A stretch of DNA of 48,313 nucleotides from an uncultured Eubacteriales bacterium (GCA_900548285.1 URKE01000010.1:1-48313); one strand, 5' to 3'. Shown: positions 34,861 to 43,419, counted from the stretch's first letter. Numbers and translations are program-made. Notes: generated by a model from the letters alone, not told the origin.

Positions 34861-36117
34861 TTATACCCTCGTGGTCGATTTTGTCTTGCAAACGATTTCC
34901 GTTTTCAGAACCGTCGACTTAAGCGCGTCGTCTTTCAGTCCCTCGAATTTTCCGTAATGAAATTTGTAAATCGAGTTTTTAATCCCGAACAGGTCGCAGT
35001 CGGCAATCTGAAGTTTGCGGTAAAGTTTTTCCAGCGTTTCGGCAATTTTCTTTTCCGTCGCCCTGAGAATCTCCTCGGGCGCTTCCGCCGCAGGGAAGAG
35101 TTCGGAAACGGGCAGATCGGCATTCGCGCTCACAACGCGGCATTGCAGTTCGAGTTTGATTTCGTAAATCGGTTTTCCGTTTTCAAATTTAAACGCATAT
35201 TTCTTATTCGTTTCGTCAATCTCAACCAAGACGGGCGTTTTTTGTCCGTCGATTTCGGCATCATCGAGTTTGATAAATGTGTCTATAGAGTTTTTATTCC
35301 GCAAATTAAAGAGAAGCGTTTCCTCGGCGGTCAGCATGCAAACCGCTTCCCCGCGGGAAAAACACAGCGTGGACGACGCGTCGTAAACGTCGCTTTTATC
35401 GCCCGTTTGTTCTCCGCCGGATTTGCCCGAGCCTCCGCTTCCTCCCGAGCCGCCGCTCACTTCCGAACCTCCGCCGGATCCACCCGAGCCGCTCTGCGAC
35501 GCGTTCTGCGAGTCGCCCGATTCGATTGCCTTAACAAACGGCAGATATCCGCCCGACGATTTGGAATAATATCCGTTTGCGAAATTTTTAACGTTTATGT
35601 TCGCTATTCTGTTGAGTTTCGCGTAGTCCTGTTCGAGAATTTTCTGCAACGCGAACGACGAAACGGAATCGAGCGGCGTGTTGGAAAGGAGCAGTTTTTT
35701 AGCCGTACCTTCACAGGCGCAAAGCGCGGCGGAGTCGGGAATTCTGTCCGTTCTGATAAAGTAATTAATTATTTTCATAACGTTGCCCGAAAGCGCGTTT
35801 TCGCCGAGAATTATGAGATTGCAGAACGAGAAGAGCGGATACCAGCCCGTGTTTACGGCGATTTTGTCTAACGCTTCGACGATGGTCCTTCCTTTTGCCG
35901 AAATAATCGATTCGCTGTTCGAGGAACTGCTCGTCGAGGCCTGAGGAATTGCGATCTGCGTTGAAATTTCGAAATTCTCGTTCTCGTCCACGTCTATTCC
36001 GAACGCGACGATGATAGCGGTGTGGTTTATGTCGATAAGCCCGAAATCGTGCGTGAAGAAAAGCAGCATCGAAAACGCTATCAATATCGGCAGAAAATAA
36101 GTTCTTAAAAAGCGCAT
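34861..36117 (-). CDS. gerAC: Spore germination protein, GerAC family, without a lipobox
   Basis: GerAC subunits are normally lipoproteins on the outside of the inner spore membrane and form the germinant receptor with GerAA and GerAB. This 418-residue protein shows the family pattern: an N-terminal helix (about 5-25), then IDINHTAIIVAFGIDVDENENFEIS, and the C-terminal domain with the EKKIAETLEKLYRKLQIADCDLFGI segment in pieces near 355-385. The N-terminal hydrophobic stretch has no cysteine, so lipidation is not possible and the helix itself must anchor it. A Gly/Ser-rich linker (about 200-235) separates the two halves and is not usual. AGGAG precedes the ATG; the start overlaps gerAB by 13 bases. 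Confidence 0.85.
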   Translation of the reverse strand: MRFLRTYFLPILIAFSMLLFFTHDFGLIDINHTAIIVAFGIDVDENENFEISTQIAIPQASTSSSSNSESIISAKGRTIVEALDKIAVNTGWYPLFSFCNLIILGENALSGNVMKIINYFIRTDRIPDSAALCACEGTAKKLLLSNTPLDSVSSFALQKILEQDYAKLNRIANINVKNFANGYYSKSSGGYLPFVKAIESGDSQNASQSGSGGSGGGSEVSGGSGGSGGSGKSGGEQTGDKSDVYDASSTLCFSRGEAVCMLTAEETLLFNLRNKNSIDTFIKLDDAEIDGQKTPVLVEIDETNKKYAFKFENGKPIYEIKLELQCRVVSANADLPVSELFPAAEAPEEILRATEKKIAETLEKLYRKLQIADCDLFGIKNSIYKFHYGKFEGLKDDALKSTVLKTEIVCKTKSTTRV

Positions 36118-37265
36118 GATTTCTCCTTTCGTCCCTTATTGTCGTTTCTGAACGGCTTGCCGCTTTTTTTTAATCCGTCGTCAAATCCGTTTTTGTCGTT
36201 TTTATTGTTTTTAAAAAAGAAACCGACAAGCGGAACAAGCGTGAAAACCGCGAAAACGGGAATGAGATAATTCTGAAAAAAAGGCCTTATCAGAAAGTAG
36301 TAATCCTCGGTGAGGACGATAATCGCCGCCATAAACCCGTTGACGATAAGGCAGGGAATTATCCTGTGTTTAAATCGGAACGTGTTTTCAAGGCAGACCG
36401 TCGAAAACATAAGCGGCAGGCAGCAACCGAACAGGCAGGAAAAAATTATCGCGCAAACGGCGATATAATCGATTCTGCCGATATTTGAAACCGAAACGCT
36501 GTATTTGCCCATTTTTATCGGCGAAAAGAACTGTCTTTCGGTGAGCGCGCCGAACTCGCTTTGAAGTATGGCCATATAAACAAGCGTAATCAAAGCCATT
36601 CCGAGATAGGATAAAACTATTTTTTTCGTCTGTTTTTTTTCGGGTTTGAAATGCCCGAGGCACAAAAGCAGATATGGGCTGTCGAAAAACCATATCGACG
36701 TGTTCAGGCTGCCTTCCGCGATTTTTCCGAGCGGTACGTCGATTATCGGCAACAGATTCGTCACGTCCGCCGCGGTTATCGAAAGGGCGGCTATGACGAT
36801 TATTCCCGAAACGGTGAACCATATGGCGATGTCCGCCGTCCGTCCCGCGCCCCGTAAGCCCTTATAAGACATAAAAGCAGAAAAAATGAACACGGGCAGA
36901 AAAATCCACAGAGCGGGCGTTGTTTCATAGAGGGCTATTTCGATAAAATTGCGATGTTCGATAAGCGGCAGATAGGCTTTAAAAAGAAAGAAAAGTCCGA
37001 ATGTTGCCGAAAATATCGTTTTTCCGGCTATTCCGAATTTGTTTTCTACTATTTCAAAAACAGTCTGTCCCTCGAACTTTCTCGCGAGCATACATATTGC
37101 GAAAATCATTGCAAGGTCGGGCGCGAAGTTTATCGCCGCCGAAATCCACAAGTCCTCCGCGGCGTATTTTGCCGCTAAGGCGGGCATAGTGATAAGTTTA
37201 ACCGGCAATGCGAACGCTAAAAATAAAAAGCAGATTTGCCGCGCGTAAAGTTTGTCGTTACTCAT
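36105..37265 (-). CDS. gerAB: Spore germination permease, GerAB family
   Basis: GerAB is the membrane subunit that senses the germinant and belongs to the APC transporter superfamily. The 386-residue protein has about ten hydrophobic segments, starting with QICFLFLAFALPVKLITMPALAA, a typical family opening (about 10-32). It ends in a cytoplasmic lysine/asparagine-rich tail of about 40 residues. GGAG lies 8 bases before the ATG. It sits 13 bases after gerAA and overlaps gerAC, so the three form one translationally coupled operon. Confidence 0.9.
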   Translation of the reverse strand: MSNDKLYARQICFLFLAFALPVKLITMPALAAKYAAEDLWISAAINFAPDLAMIFAICMLARKFEGQTVFEIVENKFGIAGKTIFSATFGLFFLFKAYLPLIEHRNFIEIALYETTPALWIFLPVFIFSAFMSYKGLRGAGRTADIAIWFTVSGIIVIAALSITAADVTNLLPIIDVPLGKIAEGSLNTSIWFFDSPYLLLCLGHFKPEKKQTKKIVLSYLGMALITLVYMAILQSEFGALTERQFFSPIKMGKYSVSVSNIGRIDYIAVCAIIFSCLFGCCLPLMFSTVCLENTFRFKHRIIPCLIVNGFMAAIIVLTEDYYFLIRPFFQNYLIPVFAVFTLVPLVGFFFKNNKNDKNGFDDGLKKSGKPFRNDNKGRKEKSCAF

Positions 37266-37278
37266 AATATTTCTCCGT

Positions 37279-38712
37279 TTATTTCAGTTTTTGCCGTATT
37301 TTGTTCTTCGAGCCGAGCGCTACGGGGCGATTTGTCATTCCGATTACGTTATTCATATAAAGACCGTCCTGAAAATCGTTCAACAGAACGGGAGAATAAG
37401 GCGCGAGATAGGGCACGCCGTAATTATCGGCCGAAGAGAGATATAACACGATGAAAGCCGTAAGCGAGATAAGTCCGTAGCCGCCGAGCGAACCGGCAAT
37501 CAGCAGATAAACGAACCGCAAAACGGACGTCGTTTCCACGATTTCGGGTATGGCGTAAATGCTTATGCCGGAAAGCGCCATTATAAGTATGGCGGGCGTT
37601 GAAACGATGCCGGCGTTAACGGCTGTTTCGCCGAGAACCAGCGCGCCTACGACCGCGAGCGCCATACCGACGTATTTCGGCATTCTCACGCTCGTTTCGT
37701 TCAACAGTTCGAAAATCAGCAGAACGAAGAACATTTCAAGACTTGGCGAAAAGGGTATTTCCTTTATTCCGTTGACTATCGTCAACAGAAAATTCAGCGG
37801 AATAATCTGCAGATGAAAAAGTTGTGACGAAACGAACACGGCAGGCAGAAGAATGGAAAAAAGAATCGCGATCACGCGTAACGCTCTTACGAGATTGGCG
37901 CGGTACTGCGAAATGTAATAATCTTCGGCGGCTTGGAAATCTTCGATGAGAAGATAGGGGAGCGTGAGAGCGAACGGCGAGCCGTCCACGATTATGCCTA
38001 TCCGACCTTCGAGCATCCTTTCGATTAAAACGTCGGGGCGTTCCGTCGAACCGACCTGTTTGAAAAGAGAGGTCTTTCTTTCGCTCAAAAGTTTCGCCAC
38101 GTAAGAACTGTCGGGGATTCCGTCGATATTTATCGCGTCGATTTTCTCTCTTATTTTTTTCACGATATCGGGTCGCGCGATGCCGTCGATAAATATGAGC
38201 GCGACGGACGTTTTCGTGTATTTGCCCTTTTCGTAAGTTTCTATTTTCACGTCGGGCGATTTGAGATACCTTCTCACAAGGCTGAGATTTGATTTTATAC
38301 TTTCCGTAAAGCCGTTTCGCGGCCCTCTCACGGCAAGTCCCGTCGGCGGCTCGGAAATCGCTCTCACTTCAAATTTTTTAAGATCAACGGTTATGCACTT
38401 CTTTTTTCCGTCGATAAAAATCGCGGCGTTTCCGTTGAGGATTTCGTCGGTTGCGTCCGTAATTTTGTCAATCGTTTTAACGTTTGCGAGCGTAATCGTT
38501 TTAGAAAGGCTCGTCGCACTCTTTTTCGGATTGCTTGCGGAGAGCGGAGCAATCACTTCCAACCCTAAAAGTTCTTTGTCCGTTATAGAATCGACATACG
38601 CGCAAAATGCCGCCGCGCCACTGATTTCAAAGTCGAAAAATATCACGTCGTCGCTGCCGAGAATGGCTTTCACGGCTTTTCTGTTGTAATCGATATCGCT
38701 TTTTATATTCAT
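37279..38712 (-). CDS. gerAA: Spore germination protein, GerAA family
   Basis: GerAA subunits form the oligomeric ion channel that opens at the start of germination. This 477-residue protein has the soluble N-terminal domain (about 1-270) with EPPTGLAVRGPRNGF (about 121-135), RRYLKSPDVKIE and a PDVLIERMLEGRIGIIVDGSPFALTLP region in pieces near 225-252. About five or six membrane helices follow (about 285-440). The end carries DNYGVPYLAPYSP, typical of the family. No good ribosome binding site is visible before the ATG. Upstream, CATAATA (minus strand, 38739-38745) matches a sigma-G/F type -10, but I find no convincing -35, so forespore control is only suggested. Confidence 0.92.
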   Translation of the reverse strand: MNIKSDIDYNRKAVKAILGSDDVIFFDFEISGAAAFCAYVDSITDKELLGLEVIAPLSASNPKKSATSLSKTITLANVKTIDKITDATDEILNGNAAIFIDGKKKCITVDLKKFEVRAISEPPTGLAVRGPRNGFTESIKSNLSLVRRYLKSPDVKIETYEKGKYTKTSVALIFIDGIARPDIVKKIREKIDAINIDGIPDSSYVAKLLSERKTSLFKQVGSTERPDVLIERMLEGRIGIIVDGSPFALTLPYLLIEDFQAAEDYYISQYRANLVRALRVIAILFSILLPAVFVSSQLFHLQIIPLNFLLTIVNGIKEIPFSPSLEMFFVLLIFELLNETSVRMPKYVGMALAVVGALVLGETAVNAGIVSTPAILIMALSGISIYAIPEIVETTSVLRFVYLLIAGSLGGYGLISLTAFIVLYLSSADNYGVPYLAPYSPVLLNDFQDGLYMNNVIGMTNRPVALGSKNKIRQKLK

Positions 38713-38753
38713 AATTCAAGTATTTCTTTTTCTGCGGTTATTATGTAAAACTT

Positions 38754-38791
38754 GTAAAAACGTTCGCTTTATTTTTTGCGAACGTTTTTAC
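38754..38791. terminator. Long stem-loop between gerAA and the kinase gene
   Basis: A perfect 14-bp stem (38754-38767 with 38778-38791) with a 10-base T-rich loop lies between two divergent genes. It could terminate stray transcripts in either direction. It also overlaps the place where a gerA -35 element would lie. Confidence 0.55.
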
Positions 38792-38793
38792 CA

Positions 38794-38822
38794 TTGACTT
38801 TGTTGCGGCGAAGTGATATAAA
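38794..38822 (+). promoter_or_regulatory. Promoter of the N-acetylhexosamine kinase gene
   Basis: TTGACT (38794-38799) and TATAAA (38817-38822) are separated by 17 bases, about 27 bases before the start codon. Confidence 0.75.
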
Positions 38823-38848
38823 TATGTTGATTCAACGGAGGCGGAAAA

Positions 38849-39934
38849 ATGGAATTCAACGAAATATTGTCGCATTTTAAAATAGAAGGTAAATTTATTT
38901 CCTGCGAACCTTACGGAAGCGGGCTTATCAACAGAACTTACGTTGCCGTGTTCGACGAAAACGGTAAAAGAATGAGATATATCGTTCAGAGAATAAATTC
39001 CAATCTGTTCACCAACGTGGACGGACTTATGAACAACATTAAACTCGTGACGGAATTCAACAGAGCGGAGATTATCAAACGCGGCGGAAATCCCGACAGA
39101 GAGAGTTTAACTCTCGTTTATACGACGGAAGGCAAGCCTTATTTTAAAGCGGCGGAAAACGAATATTACAGGGTTTATATTTTCATCGAAGGTGCGAAGG
39201 GTTACGACGTGGTCGAAAAGCCCGAACATTTTTACGAAAGCGCGGTTGCGTTCGGCAAGTTCGCCATGCTTCTCGACAGATTCGACAGTACGCAACTTTT
39301 CGAGGTTCTTCCGAACTTCCATAACACCGTGAAGAGATTTGAAAATTTTAAAAAATCTCTTGAAAAGGACGCGTTCGACAGAGCAAAGGACGTTCGTCCC
39401 GAAATAGATTTCGCTCTTGCTCACGAGGGGATAACGAACAAAATCGTTGACCTTCTGGATAGCGGCGATATGCCTACGAGAGTAACTCATAACGACACGA
39501 AACTCAATAACGTCCTTATCGATACGACGACCGACAAAGCCGTTTGCGTTATCGATCTCGACACGATGATGCCGGGCAGTATTTGTTACGACTTCGGCGA
39601 TTCCATAAGATTCGGTTGCAATCCCTGCCTCGAAGATACGCCCGAAACCGAAAAGGTTATTTTTAACATGTCGCTTTTCGAAACGTATTCAAAGGGGTAT
39701 CTCAGCGTGTTCGGCGATACGATAACGGACGTCGAACGCGAAAACCTGCCGCTCGGCGCGATTATGATGACGTATGAATGTGGAATAAGATTTCTGACGG
39801 ATTATCTCGACGGCGACGTTTATTTCCGCCACACGAGAGAAAAACAGAATATCGACAGAACGAGGACTCAATTCAAACTCGTTTCCGATATGGAAAAGAG
39901 AATTGACGAGATGCTTAAAATTGTAAAAAAGTAA
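38849..39934 (+). CDS. nahK: N-acetylhexosamine 1-kinase (NahK type), phosphotransferase family
   Basis: NahK phosphorylates N-acetylgalactosamine or N-acetylglucosamine at C1 in the galacto-/lacto-N-biose pathway. This 361-residue protein has nearly the length of the bifidobacterial enzyme and parallels it throughout as I remember it: EPYGSGLINRTY (20-31), QRINSNLF, the catalytic loop VTHNDTKLNN (212-221, base D216), the metal-binding IDLDTMMPGS (D238), YDFGDSIRFG, and ECGIRFLTDYLDGDVYF near the end. GGAGG precedes the ATG. The gene is a single transcription unit; the lacto-N-biose phosphorylase partner is not adjacent. Other APH-fold sugar kinases are possible, but the match around the loop is specific. 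Confidence 0.85.
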   Translation: MEFNEILSHFKIEGKFISCEPYGSGLINRTYVAVFDENGKRMRYIVQRINSNLFTNVDGLMNNIKLVTEFNRAEIIKRGGNPDRESLTLVYTTEGKPYFKAAENEYYRVYIFIEGAKGYDVVEKPEHFYESAVAFGKFAMLLDRFDSTQLFEVLPNFHNTVKRFENFKKSLEKDAFDRAKDVRPEIDFALAHEGITNKIVDLLDSGDMPTRVTHNDTKLNNVLIDTTTDKAVCVIDLDTMMPGSICYDFGDSIRFGCNPCLEDTPETEKVIFNMSLFETYSKGYLSVFGDTITDVERENLPLGAIMMTYECGIRFLTDYLDGDVYFRHTREKQNIDRTRTQFKLVSDMEKRIDEMLKIVKK

Positions 39935-39941
39935 TTTAGAG

Positions 39942-39967
39942 GCGAGCCGGAAAGGCTCGCTTTTTTT
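39942..39967 (+). terminator. Terminator of the kinase gene
   Basis: A perfect 7-bp GC-rich stem (39942-39948 with 39954-39960, loop GGAAA) is followed by seven T residues. Confidence 0.9.
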
Positions 39968-40109
39968 GATACGATAAGATGTGTTAGTTGGCCTATAAGT
40001 CGATAAAACGATATGTTTTGACTTAAACAAGTTGTTTTAACACCCTTTTTGCGGGACTTGCGCGAAATTTGAAAATTTAAAGAAAAATCGCGTAATAAAC
40101 GTAAAATTC

Positions 40110-40138
40110 TTGACCGGTAAGCCGTGCGGGTGTAAATA
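40110..40138 (+). promoter_or_regulatory. Candidate promoter of the DXS-family gene
   Basis: TTGACC (40110-40115) and TAAATA (40133-40138) are separated by 17 bases. The -10 box lies in the first of three 14-bp repeats, so initiation would fall within the repeats. Confidence 0.55.
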
Positions 40139-40172
40139 TATAATTGTAAATATATAGGTGTAAATATATAAT
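40131..40172 (+). repeat. Three tandem 14-bp AT-rich repeats upstream of the DXS-family gene
   Basis: Units TGTAAATATATAAT (40131-40144), TGTAAATATATAGG (40145-40158) and TGTAAATATATAAT (40159-40172) differ at two positions only. They overlap the -10 region and probable leader, and could be regulator sites or a slippage tract. Confidence 0.85.
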
Positions 40173-40210
40173 TACGATTATACAGGAATAACAGAAGAGG
40201 TAATAATCTT

Positions 40211-41965
40211 ATGTATGAAATTTTAAACGGAATAAACGGACCGGAGGACGTGAAGAAACTTTCGCTCGGCGAACTCGAAACTCTCTCCGCGGAAATCAGA
40301 GAAGCGCTTTTCAATCGCCTTACAAAGATCGGCGGGCATTTCGGACCGAACTTCGGCATTGTCGAGGCGGAAATCGCGATGCACTACGTTTTCTCTTCTC
40401 CGAAGGATAAATTCGTTTTCGACGTTTCGCACCAGAGTTACACTCATAAAATTCTCACGGGGAGAAAAGCAGGTTATATCGACGACGCGAGATTTTCTGA
40501 AGATTCGGGTTATACTAATCCCGCCGAAAGCGAACATGATTTGTTTAACGTGGGACATACTTCCACCTCGATTTCCCTTGCCACGGGGCTTTGCAAGGCT
40601 CGCGAACTTCAGAACGGAAAGTGGAACGTCATCGCGCTTATCGGCGACGGATCGCTCTCGGGCGGCGAGGCTCTCGAGGGGCTTAACGTTGCGGGATCGG
40701 AGATAAAGTCAAATCTGATAATAATCGTCAACGACAATCAGCAGTCTATTTCCGAAACGCACGGCGGACTTTATAAAAACCTCGAAGAACTCAGAAACAG
40801 CGACGGAAAATCGGAGCATAATATTTTCAAGGATTTCGGGCTTGACTATATTTACGAAAAGAACGGCAACGATATCGGCTCGCTTATCGAAGTTTTCAAA
40901 AAGGTCAAGGATATCGATCGTCCCACGGTCGTGCATATCAACACGCTTAAAGGTAAAGGCTACGAACGCGCGGTCGCGGATAAAGAGACGTGGCACTGGA
41001 CTGTGCCGTTCAACAGAGAAACGGGCGAAAAACTCGTTGCCGGCGGCAGAAATTACGTTTCGGTCACACGCGAGTATATCTTAAACAAAGCGGAAAAGGA
41101 CGATAAATTCGTTGTCGTCACGCCTAATATGCCCATGTGTATGGGGCTTTCTCCGGCGGACAGAGCGAAACTCGGCGAGCGGTTTGTCGACGTAGGTATT
41201 GCCGAAGAGCAGGCGGTCGCCATGGCGTCGGGAATGGCAAAGGGCGGAGTTAAACCGCTTGTAATAACCAACGCCACGTTTATGCAGAGAGCCTACGACC
41301 AGATTTCTCACGACGTTTGCATAAACGGCAATCACGTCACGATTCTTCTCAACAATTCCGCGTTCGACGGGCTTACGGACGTAACCCACCTCGGAATATT
41401 CGCTTTGCCAATTTTTACCAACATTCCCGATTTAACGGTGCTTTCGCCGACAACCGAAAAGGAATTTACGGGCATGCTCGACTGGGCTCTGGACGTCCAC
41501 ACCGGCGCGTCGGTTATTCTCATCCCCGGCGGGAAGATTCTTAACAGACCGCGCGCGGACGGCTTCGACGGAGCGATGAAATACGAAATCGAGCAGAGCG
41601 GCGAAAAAGTCGCGATAATCGCGCTCGGCGATTTTTATCAAAAAGGCGAAAGCCTTGCCGAGGCCGTCGAGGCGGAACTCGGGTTTAAGCCTACGCTTAT
41701 CAATCCGCGCGTCGCAACGCTTGTCGACAAGCAAACGCTCGATGACTTAAAGAAAAATCACAAGGTAGTCGTAACTCTCGAGGACGGAGTTTTAAGCGGT
41801 GGGTTCGGCGAAAAAATCGCCGCGTATCTCGGCGACAGCGATCTGAAAGTTAAAAACTACGGCTTGAATAAGGTTTTTTACGACAGATATAAGCCTGCCG
41901 AACTTTTAAAAGAACTCGGCATTACGAACGAAAGCATAATAAACGACGTCAAAAAATATCTGTAA
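40211..41965 (+). CDS. DXS-family transketolase with altered substrate pocket
   Basis: 1-Deoxy-D-xylulose-5-phosphate synthases join pyruvate and glyceraldehyde 3-phosphate using thiamine diphosphate. This 584-residue protein follows the family layout: GGHFGPNFG (H43), the cofactor motif GDGSLSGGEALE to NDNQQSIS (145-181), and VGIAEEQAVAMASG with the catalytic glutamate E332. H393 in VTHLG matches the conserved histidine. However, the positions of the two arginines that hold the substrate phosphate in E. coli DXS (R420 and R478) are N382 and G440 here, and the aspartate of ADGxTH is T389. The protein is about 35 residues shorter than usual. It may be a DXS paralogue acting on another substrate. 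AGAGG lies 10 bases before the ATG; the gene is monocistronic with its own terminator. Confidence 0.8.
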   Translation: MYEILNGINGPEDVKKLSLGELETLSAEIREALFNRLTKIGGHFGPNFGIVEAEIAMHYVFSSPKDKFVFDVSHQSYTHKILTGRKAGYIDDARFSEDSGYTNPAESEHDLFNVGHTSTSISLATGLCKARELQNGKWNVIALIGDGSLSGGEALEGLNVAGSEIKSNLIIIVNDNQQSISETHGGLYKNLEELRNSDGKSEHNIFKDFGLDYIYEKNGNDIGSLIEVFKKVKDIDRPTVVHINTLKGKGYERAVADKETWHWTVPFNRETGEKLVAGGRNYVSVTREYILNKAEKDDKFVVVTPNMPMCMGLSPADRAKLGERFVDVGIAEEQAVAMASGMAKGGVKPLVITNATFMQRAYDQISHDVCINGNHVTILLNNSAFDGLTDVTHLGIFALPIFTNIPDLTVLSPTTEKEFTGMLDWALDVHTGASVILIPGGKILNRPRADGFDGAMKYEIEQSGEKVAIIALGDFYQKGESLAEAVEAELGFKPTLINPRVATLVDKQTLDDLKKNHKVVVTLEDGVLSGGFGEKIAAYLGDSDLKVKNYGLNKVFYDRYKPAELLKELGITNESIINDVKKYL

Positions 41966-41976
41966 AAGGTAAAACA

Positions 41977-42003
41977 AAAGACGGGCTTCGGCTCGTCTTT
42001 TTT
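41977..42003. terminator. Bidirectional terminator after the DXS-family gene
   Basis: A 10-bp stem with one G-T pair (41977-41986 with 41991-42000) and a TTCG loop is followed by a T run and preceded by an A-rich run. It lies between two converging genes (41965 and 42062). Confidence 0.9.
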
Positions 42004-42061
42004 ATGCGTTGCGTTTGTTGTTGATTGTGATTTTATGCGATTAATCGGCTTATAGACGGGT

Positions 42062-42760
42062 TTATTCTTCGTTTACAAAGAAATTGCCGCTATTTTCGGC
42101 AGGGGAAACGTCGTCGGTGTCGGCAATGTATTTATTGCCGTCGCGATAAAAATTCACCTTAACTCCCGGGCGGAAGTTTTCGGGCGAGCCTGTATAAAAC
42201 TTCGCTGTGAACGTTTCTCCGTTTTCATCCGAGCAAACGATCGTAACCGGCGTTTTGCCGAGAATTCTCGTGTTTGATTTCACGGTCGATTCGTCGATAG
42301 TCGTTTCCATTTTTTGTCCGCTTGCTTTCAGTTTTTCAAGTTTCGATTTTTTAATTGCGGTTTTTATCGGAATGATTAAGAAAGCGATCAGAACGCCGCC
42401 CGCGATAAAGCATAAAACGCACGGAAGAAACATTGCTTTTCCGTACACGAAATTTTCGGGGTTGCCCGGCATGTATCGTATGGGAACGGTTTGCCCTTCG
42501 CGCATGGACGACGTGTAAGCGCCGAGTTCTCCCTCGACGATTTTTCCTTCTGCTTCGAATCTTACGTAAACGTAATGATTAGTCGATTCGTCCGTCGGCG
42601 AATAGTCTGTTTCTATCCTTGTAATCACGGCGTAAGTTTTTATGCCGTTCGATTTATAGTCGATATTTCTTACAAGCAGAAATGCGCCTATCATAATAAA
42701 AAGTAAGGCGGAGATACTTGCCAGGACGATAATTTTTTTATCGGACGTATTTTTTTTCAT
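42062..42760 (-). CDS. DUF3592-like membrane protein
   Basis: This 232-residue protein has two membrane helices (about 9-30 and 108-132). Between them is an outer beta-rich segment with YAVITRIE near 43-50 and VPIRYMPGNPENFVYG near 92-107, features typical of DUF3592 proteins. A second soluble beta-rich domain follows with the similar pattern VKVNFYRDGNKYIAD near the end, so the fold appears to be duplicated. Function is not known for the family. No ribosome binding site precedes the ATG; the -10 box TATACT ends 6 bases before it, so translation is probably leaderless. Confidence 0.75.
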   Translation of the reverse strand: MKKNTSDKKIIVLASISALLFIMIGAFLLVRNIDYKSNGIKTYAVITRIETDYSPTDESTNHYVYVRFEAEGKIVEGELGAYTSSMREGQTVPIRYMPGNPENFVYGKAMFLPCVLCFIAGGVLIAFLIIPIKTAIKKSKLEKLKASGQKMETTIDESTVKSNTRILGKTPVTIVCSDENGETFTAKFYTGSPENFRPGVKVNFYRDGNKYIADTDDVSPAENSGNFFVNEE

Positions 42761-42766
42761 ATTGCA

Positions 42767-42795
42767 AGTATACGATTGTTTTGCAAAAAAGTAAA
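42767..42795 (-). promoter_or_regulatory. Promoter of the leaderless DUF3592-like gene
   Basis: On the minus strand TTTACT (42790-42795) and TATACT (42767-42772) are separated by 17 bases. Six bases separate the -10 box from the ATG at 42760, so initiation should fall on the start codon itself. The same geometry occurs at 2395-2430. Confidence 0.6.
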
Positions 42796-42799
42796 CCGA

Positions 42800-43324
42800 T
42801 TAACGGGATATAATTTTGTAAATATTAAAGTAACAGGTCACTTTGTTTATATATCGTCGTGTTTCGGGGAATGGTATGTCTTTTTCTGTAAGCGGCGAGC
42901 CTTTTTCTTTTTTCCACAGTTTCACGTTTCCTTCGCCCGCGTTGTATGCGGCGAGAATTTCCTCGCGGTTATCGAATTTTTCGGCAAGGTAGGCAAGATA
43001 AAAACAACCGAGTTCTATATTGTCCCCGGGATTTGTCAGGTCGAATTTTCTTCCCGAAAAGAACTCTTTACTCACGTATTCCGCTGTTTTTGGCATAATC
43101 TGCATAAGCCCGACCGCGCCTTTAGAGGAAACTTTTTCCTTGTCGAAGCCGCTCTCGGCTTTTATCACGGCAAAAACGAGCGATTCGTCGAGATTGTATC
43201 GCGCGGCGTTGTTCTTAACGTTTTCCGCGTATTTCAAAGGAAACCGCAATTTTATGCAAGCGCAGGCGGCGAAAACGACTGATATTAAAATCAATAAAAT
43301 AACGAGAATTTTTTTCATATTCAT
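42800..43324 (-). CDS. Lytic transglycosylase (SLT domain)
   Basis: Lytic transglycosylases cleave peptidoglycan between MurNAc and GlcNAc. This 174-residue protein has an N-terminal membrane helix or signal (about 4-24, with cysteines at 21 and 23 but no good lipobox) and an SLT domain with all marks: the catalytic glutamate E57 in VIKAESGF, GAVGLMQIMPKTA, and AAYNAGEGNVKLW, ending with the YINKV region. It resembles the short SLT enzymes of sporulating Firmicutes. No Shine-Dalgarno sequence is visible. ATG codons at 43324 and 43318 are both possible starts. It is transcribed away from the glutamate synthase operon. Confidence 0.88.
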   Translation of the reverse strand: MNMKKILVILLILISVVFAACACIKLRFPLKYAENVKNNAARYNLDESLVFAVIKAESGFDKEKVSSKGAVGLMQIMPKTAEYVSKEFFSGRKFDLTNPGDNIELGCFYLAYLAEKFDNREEILAAYNAGEGNVKLWKKEKGSPLTEKDIPFPETRRYINKVTCYFNIYKIISR

Positions 43325-43419
43325 CGATAAGCCGCGAGCGTTTTAAGGTCCGAAATTATATAAAGTTTGAATTTATATTATATATAAATTAATCGAAAAA
43401 CAATTTTTCCGGTAATCGT

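Noticed and set aside
38733..38791. Sigma-G promoter for the gerA operon
   Set aside because: CATAATA is a good -10 match, but the region where the -35 should lie is occupied by the 14-bp stem and has no GHATR-like sequence at the right distance.
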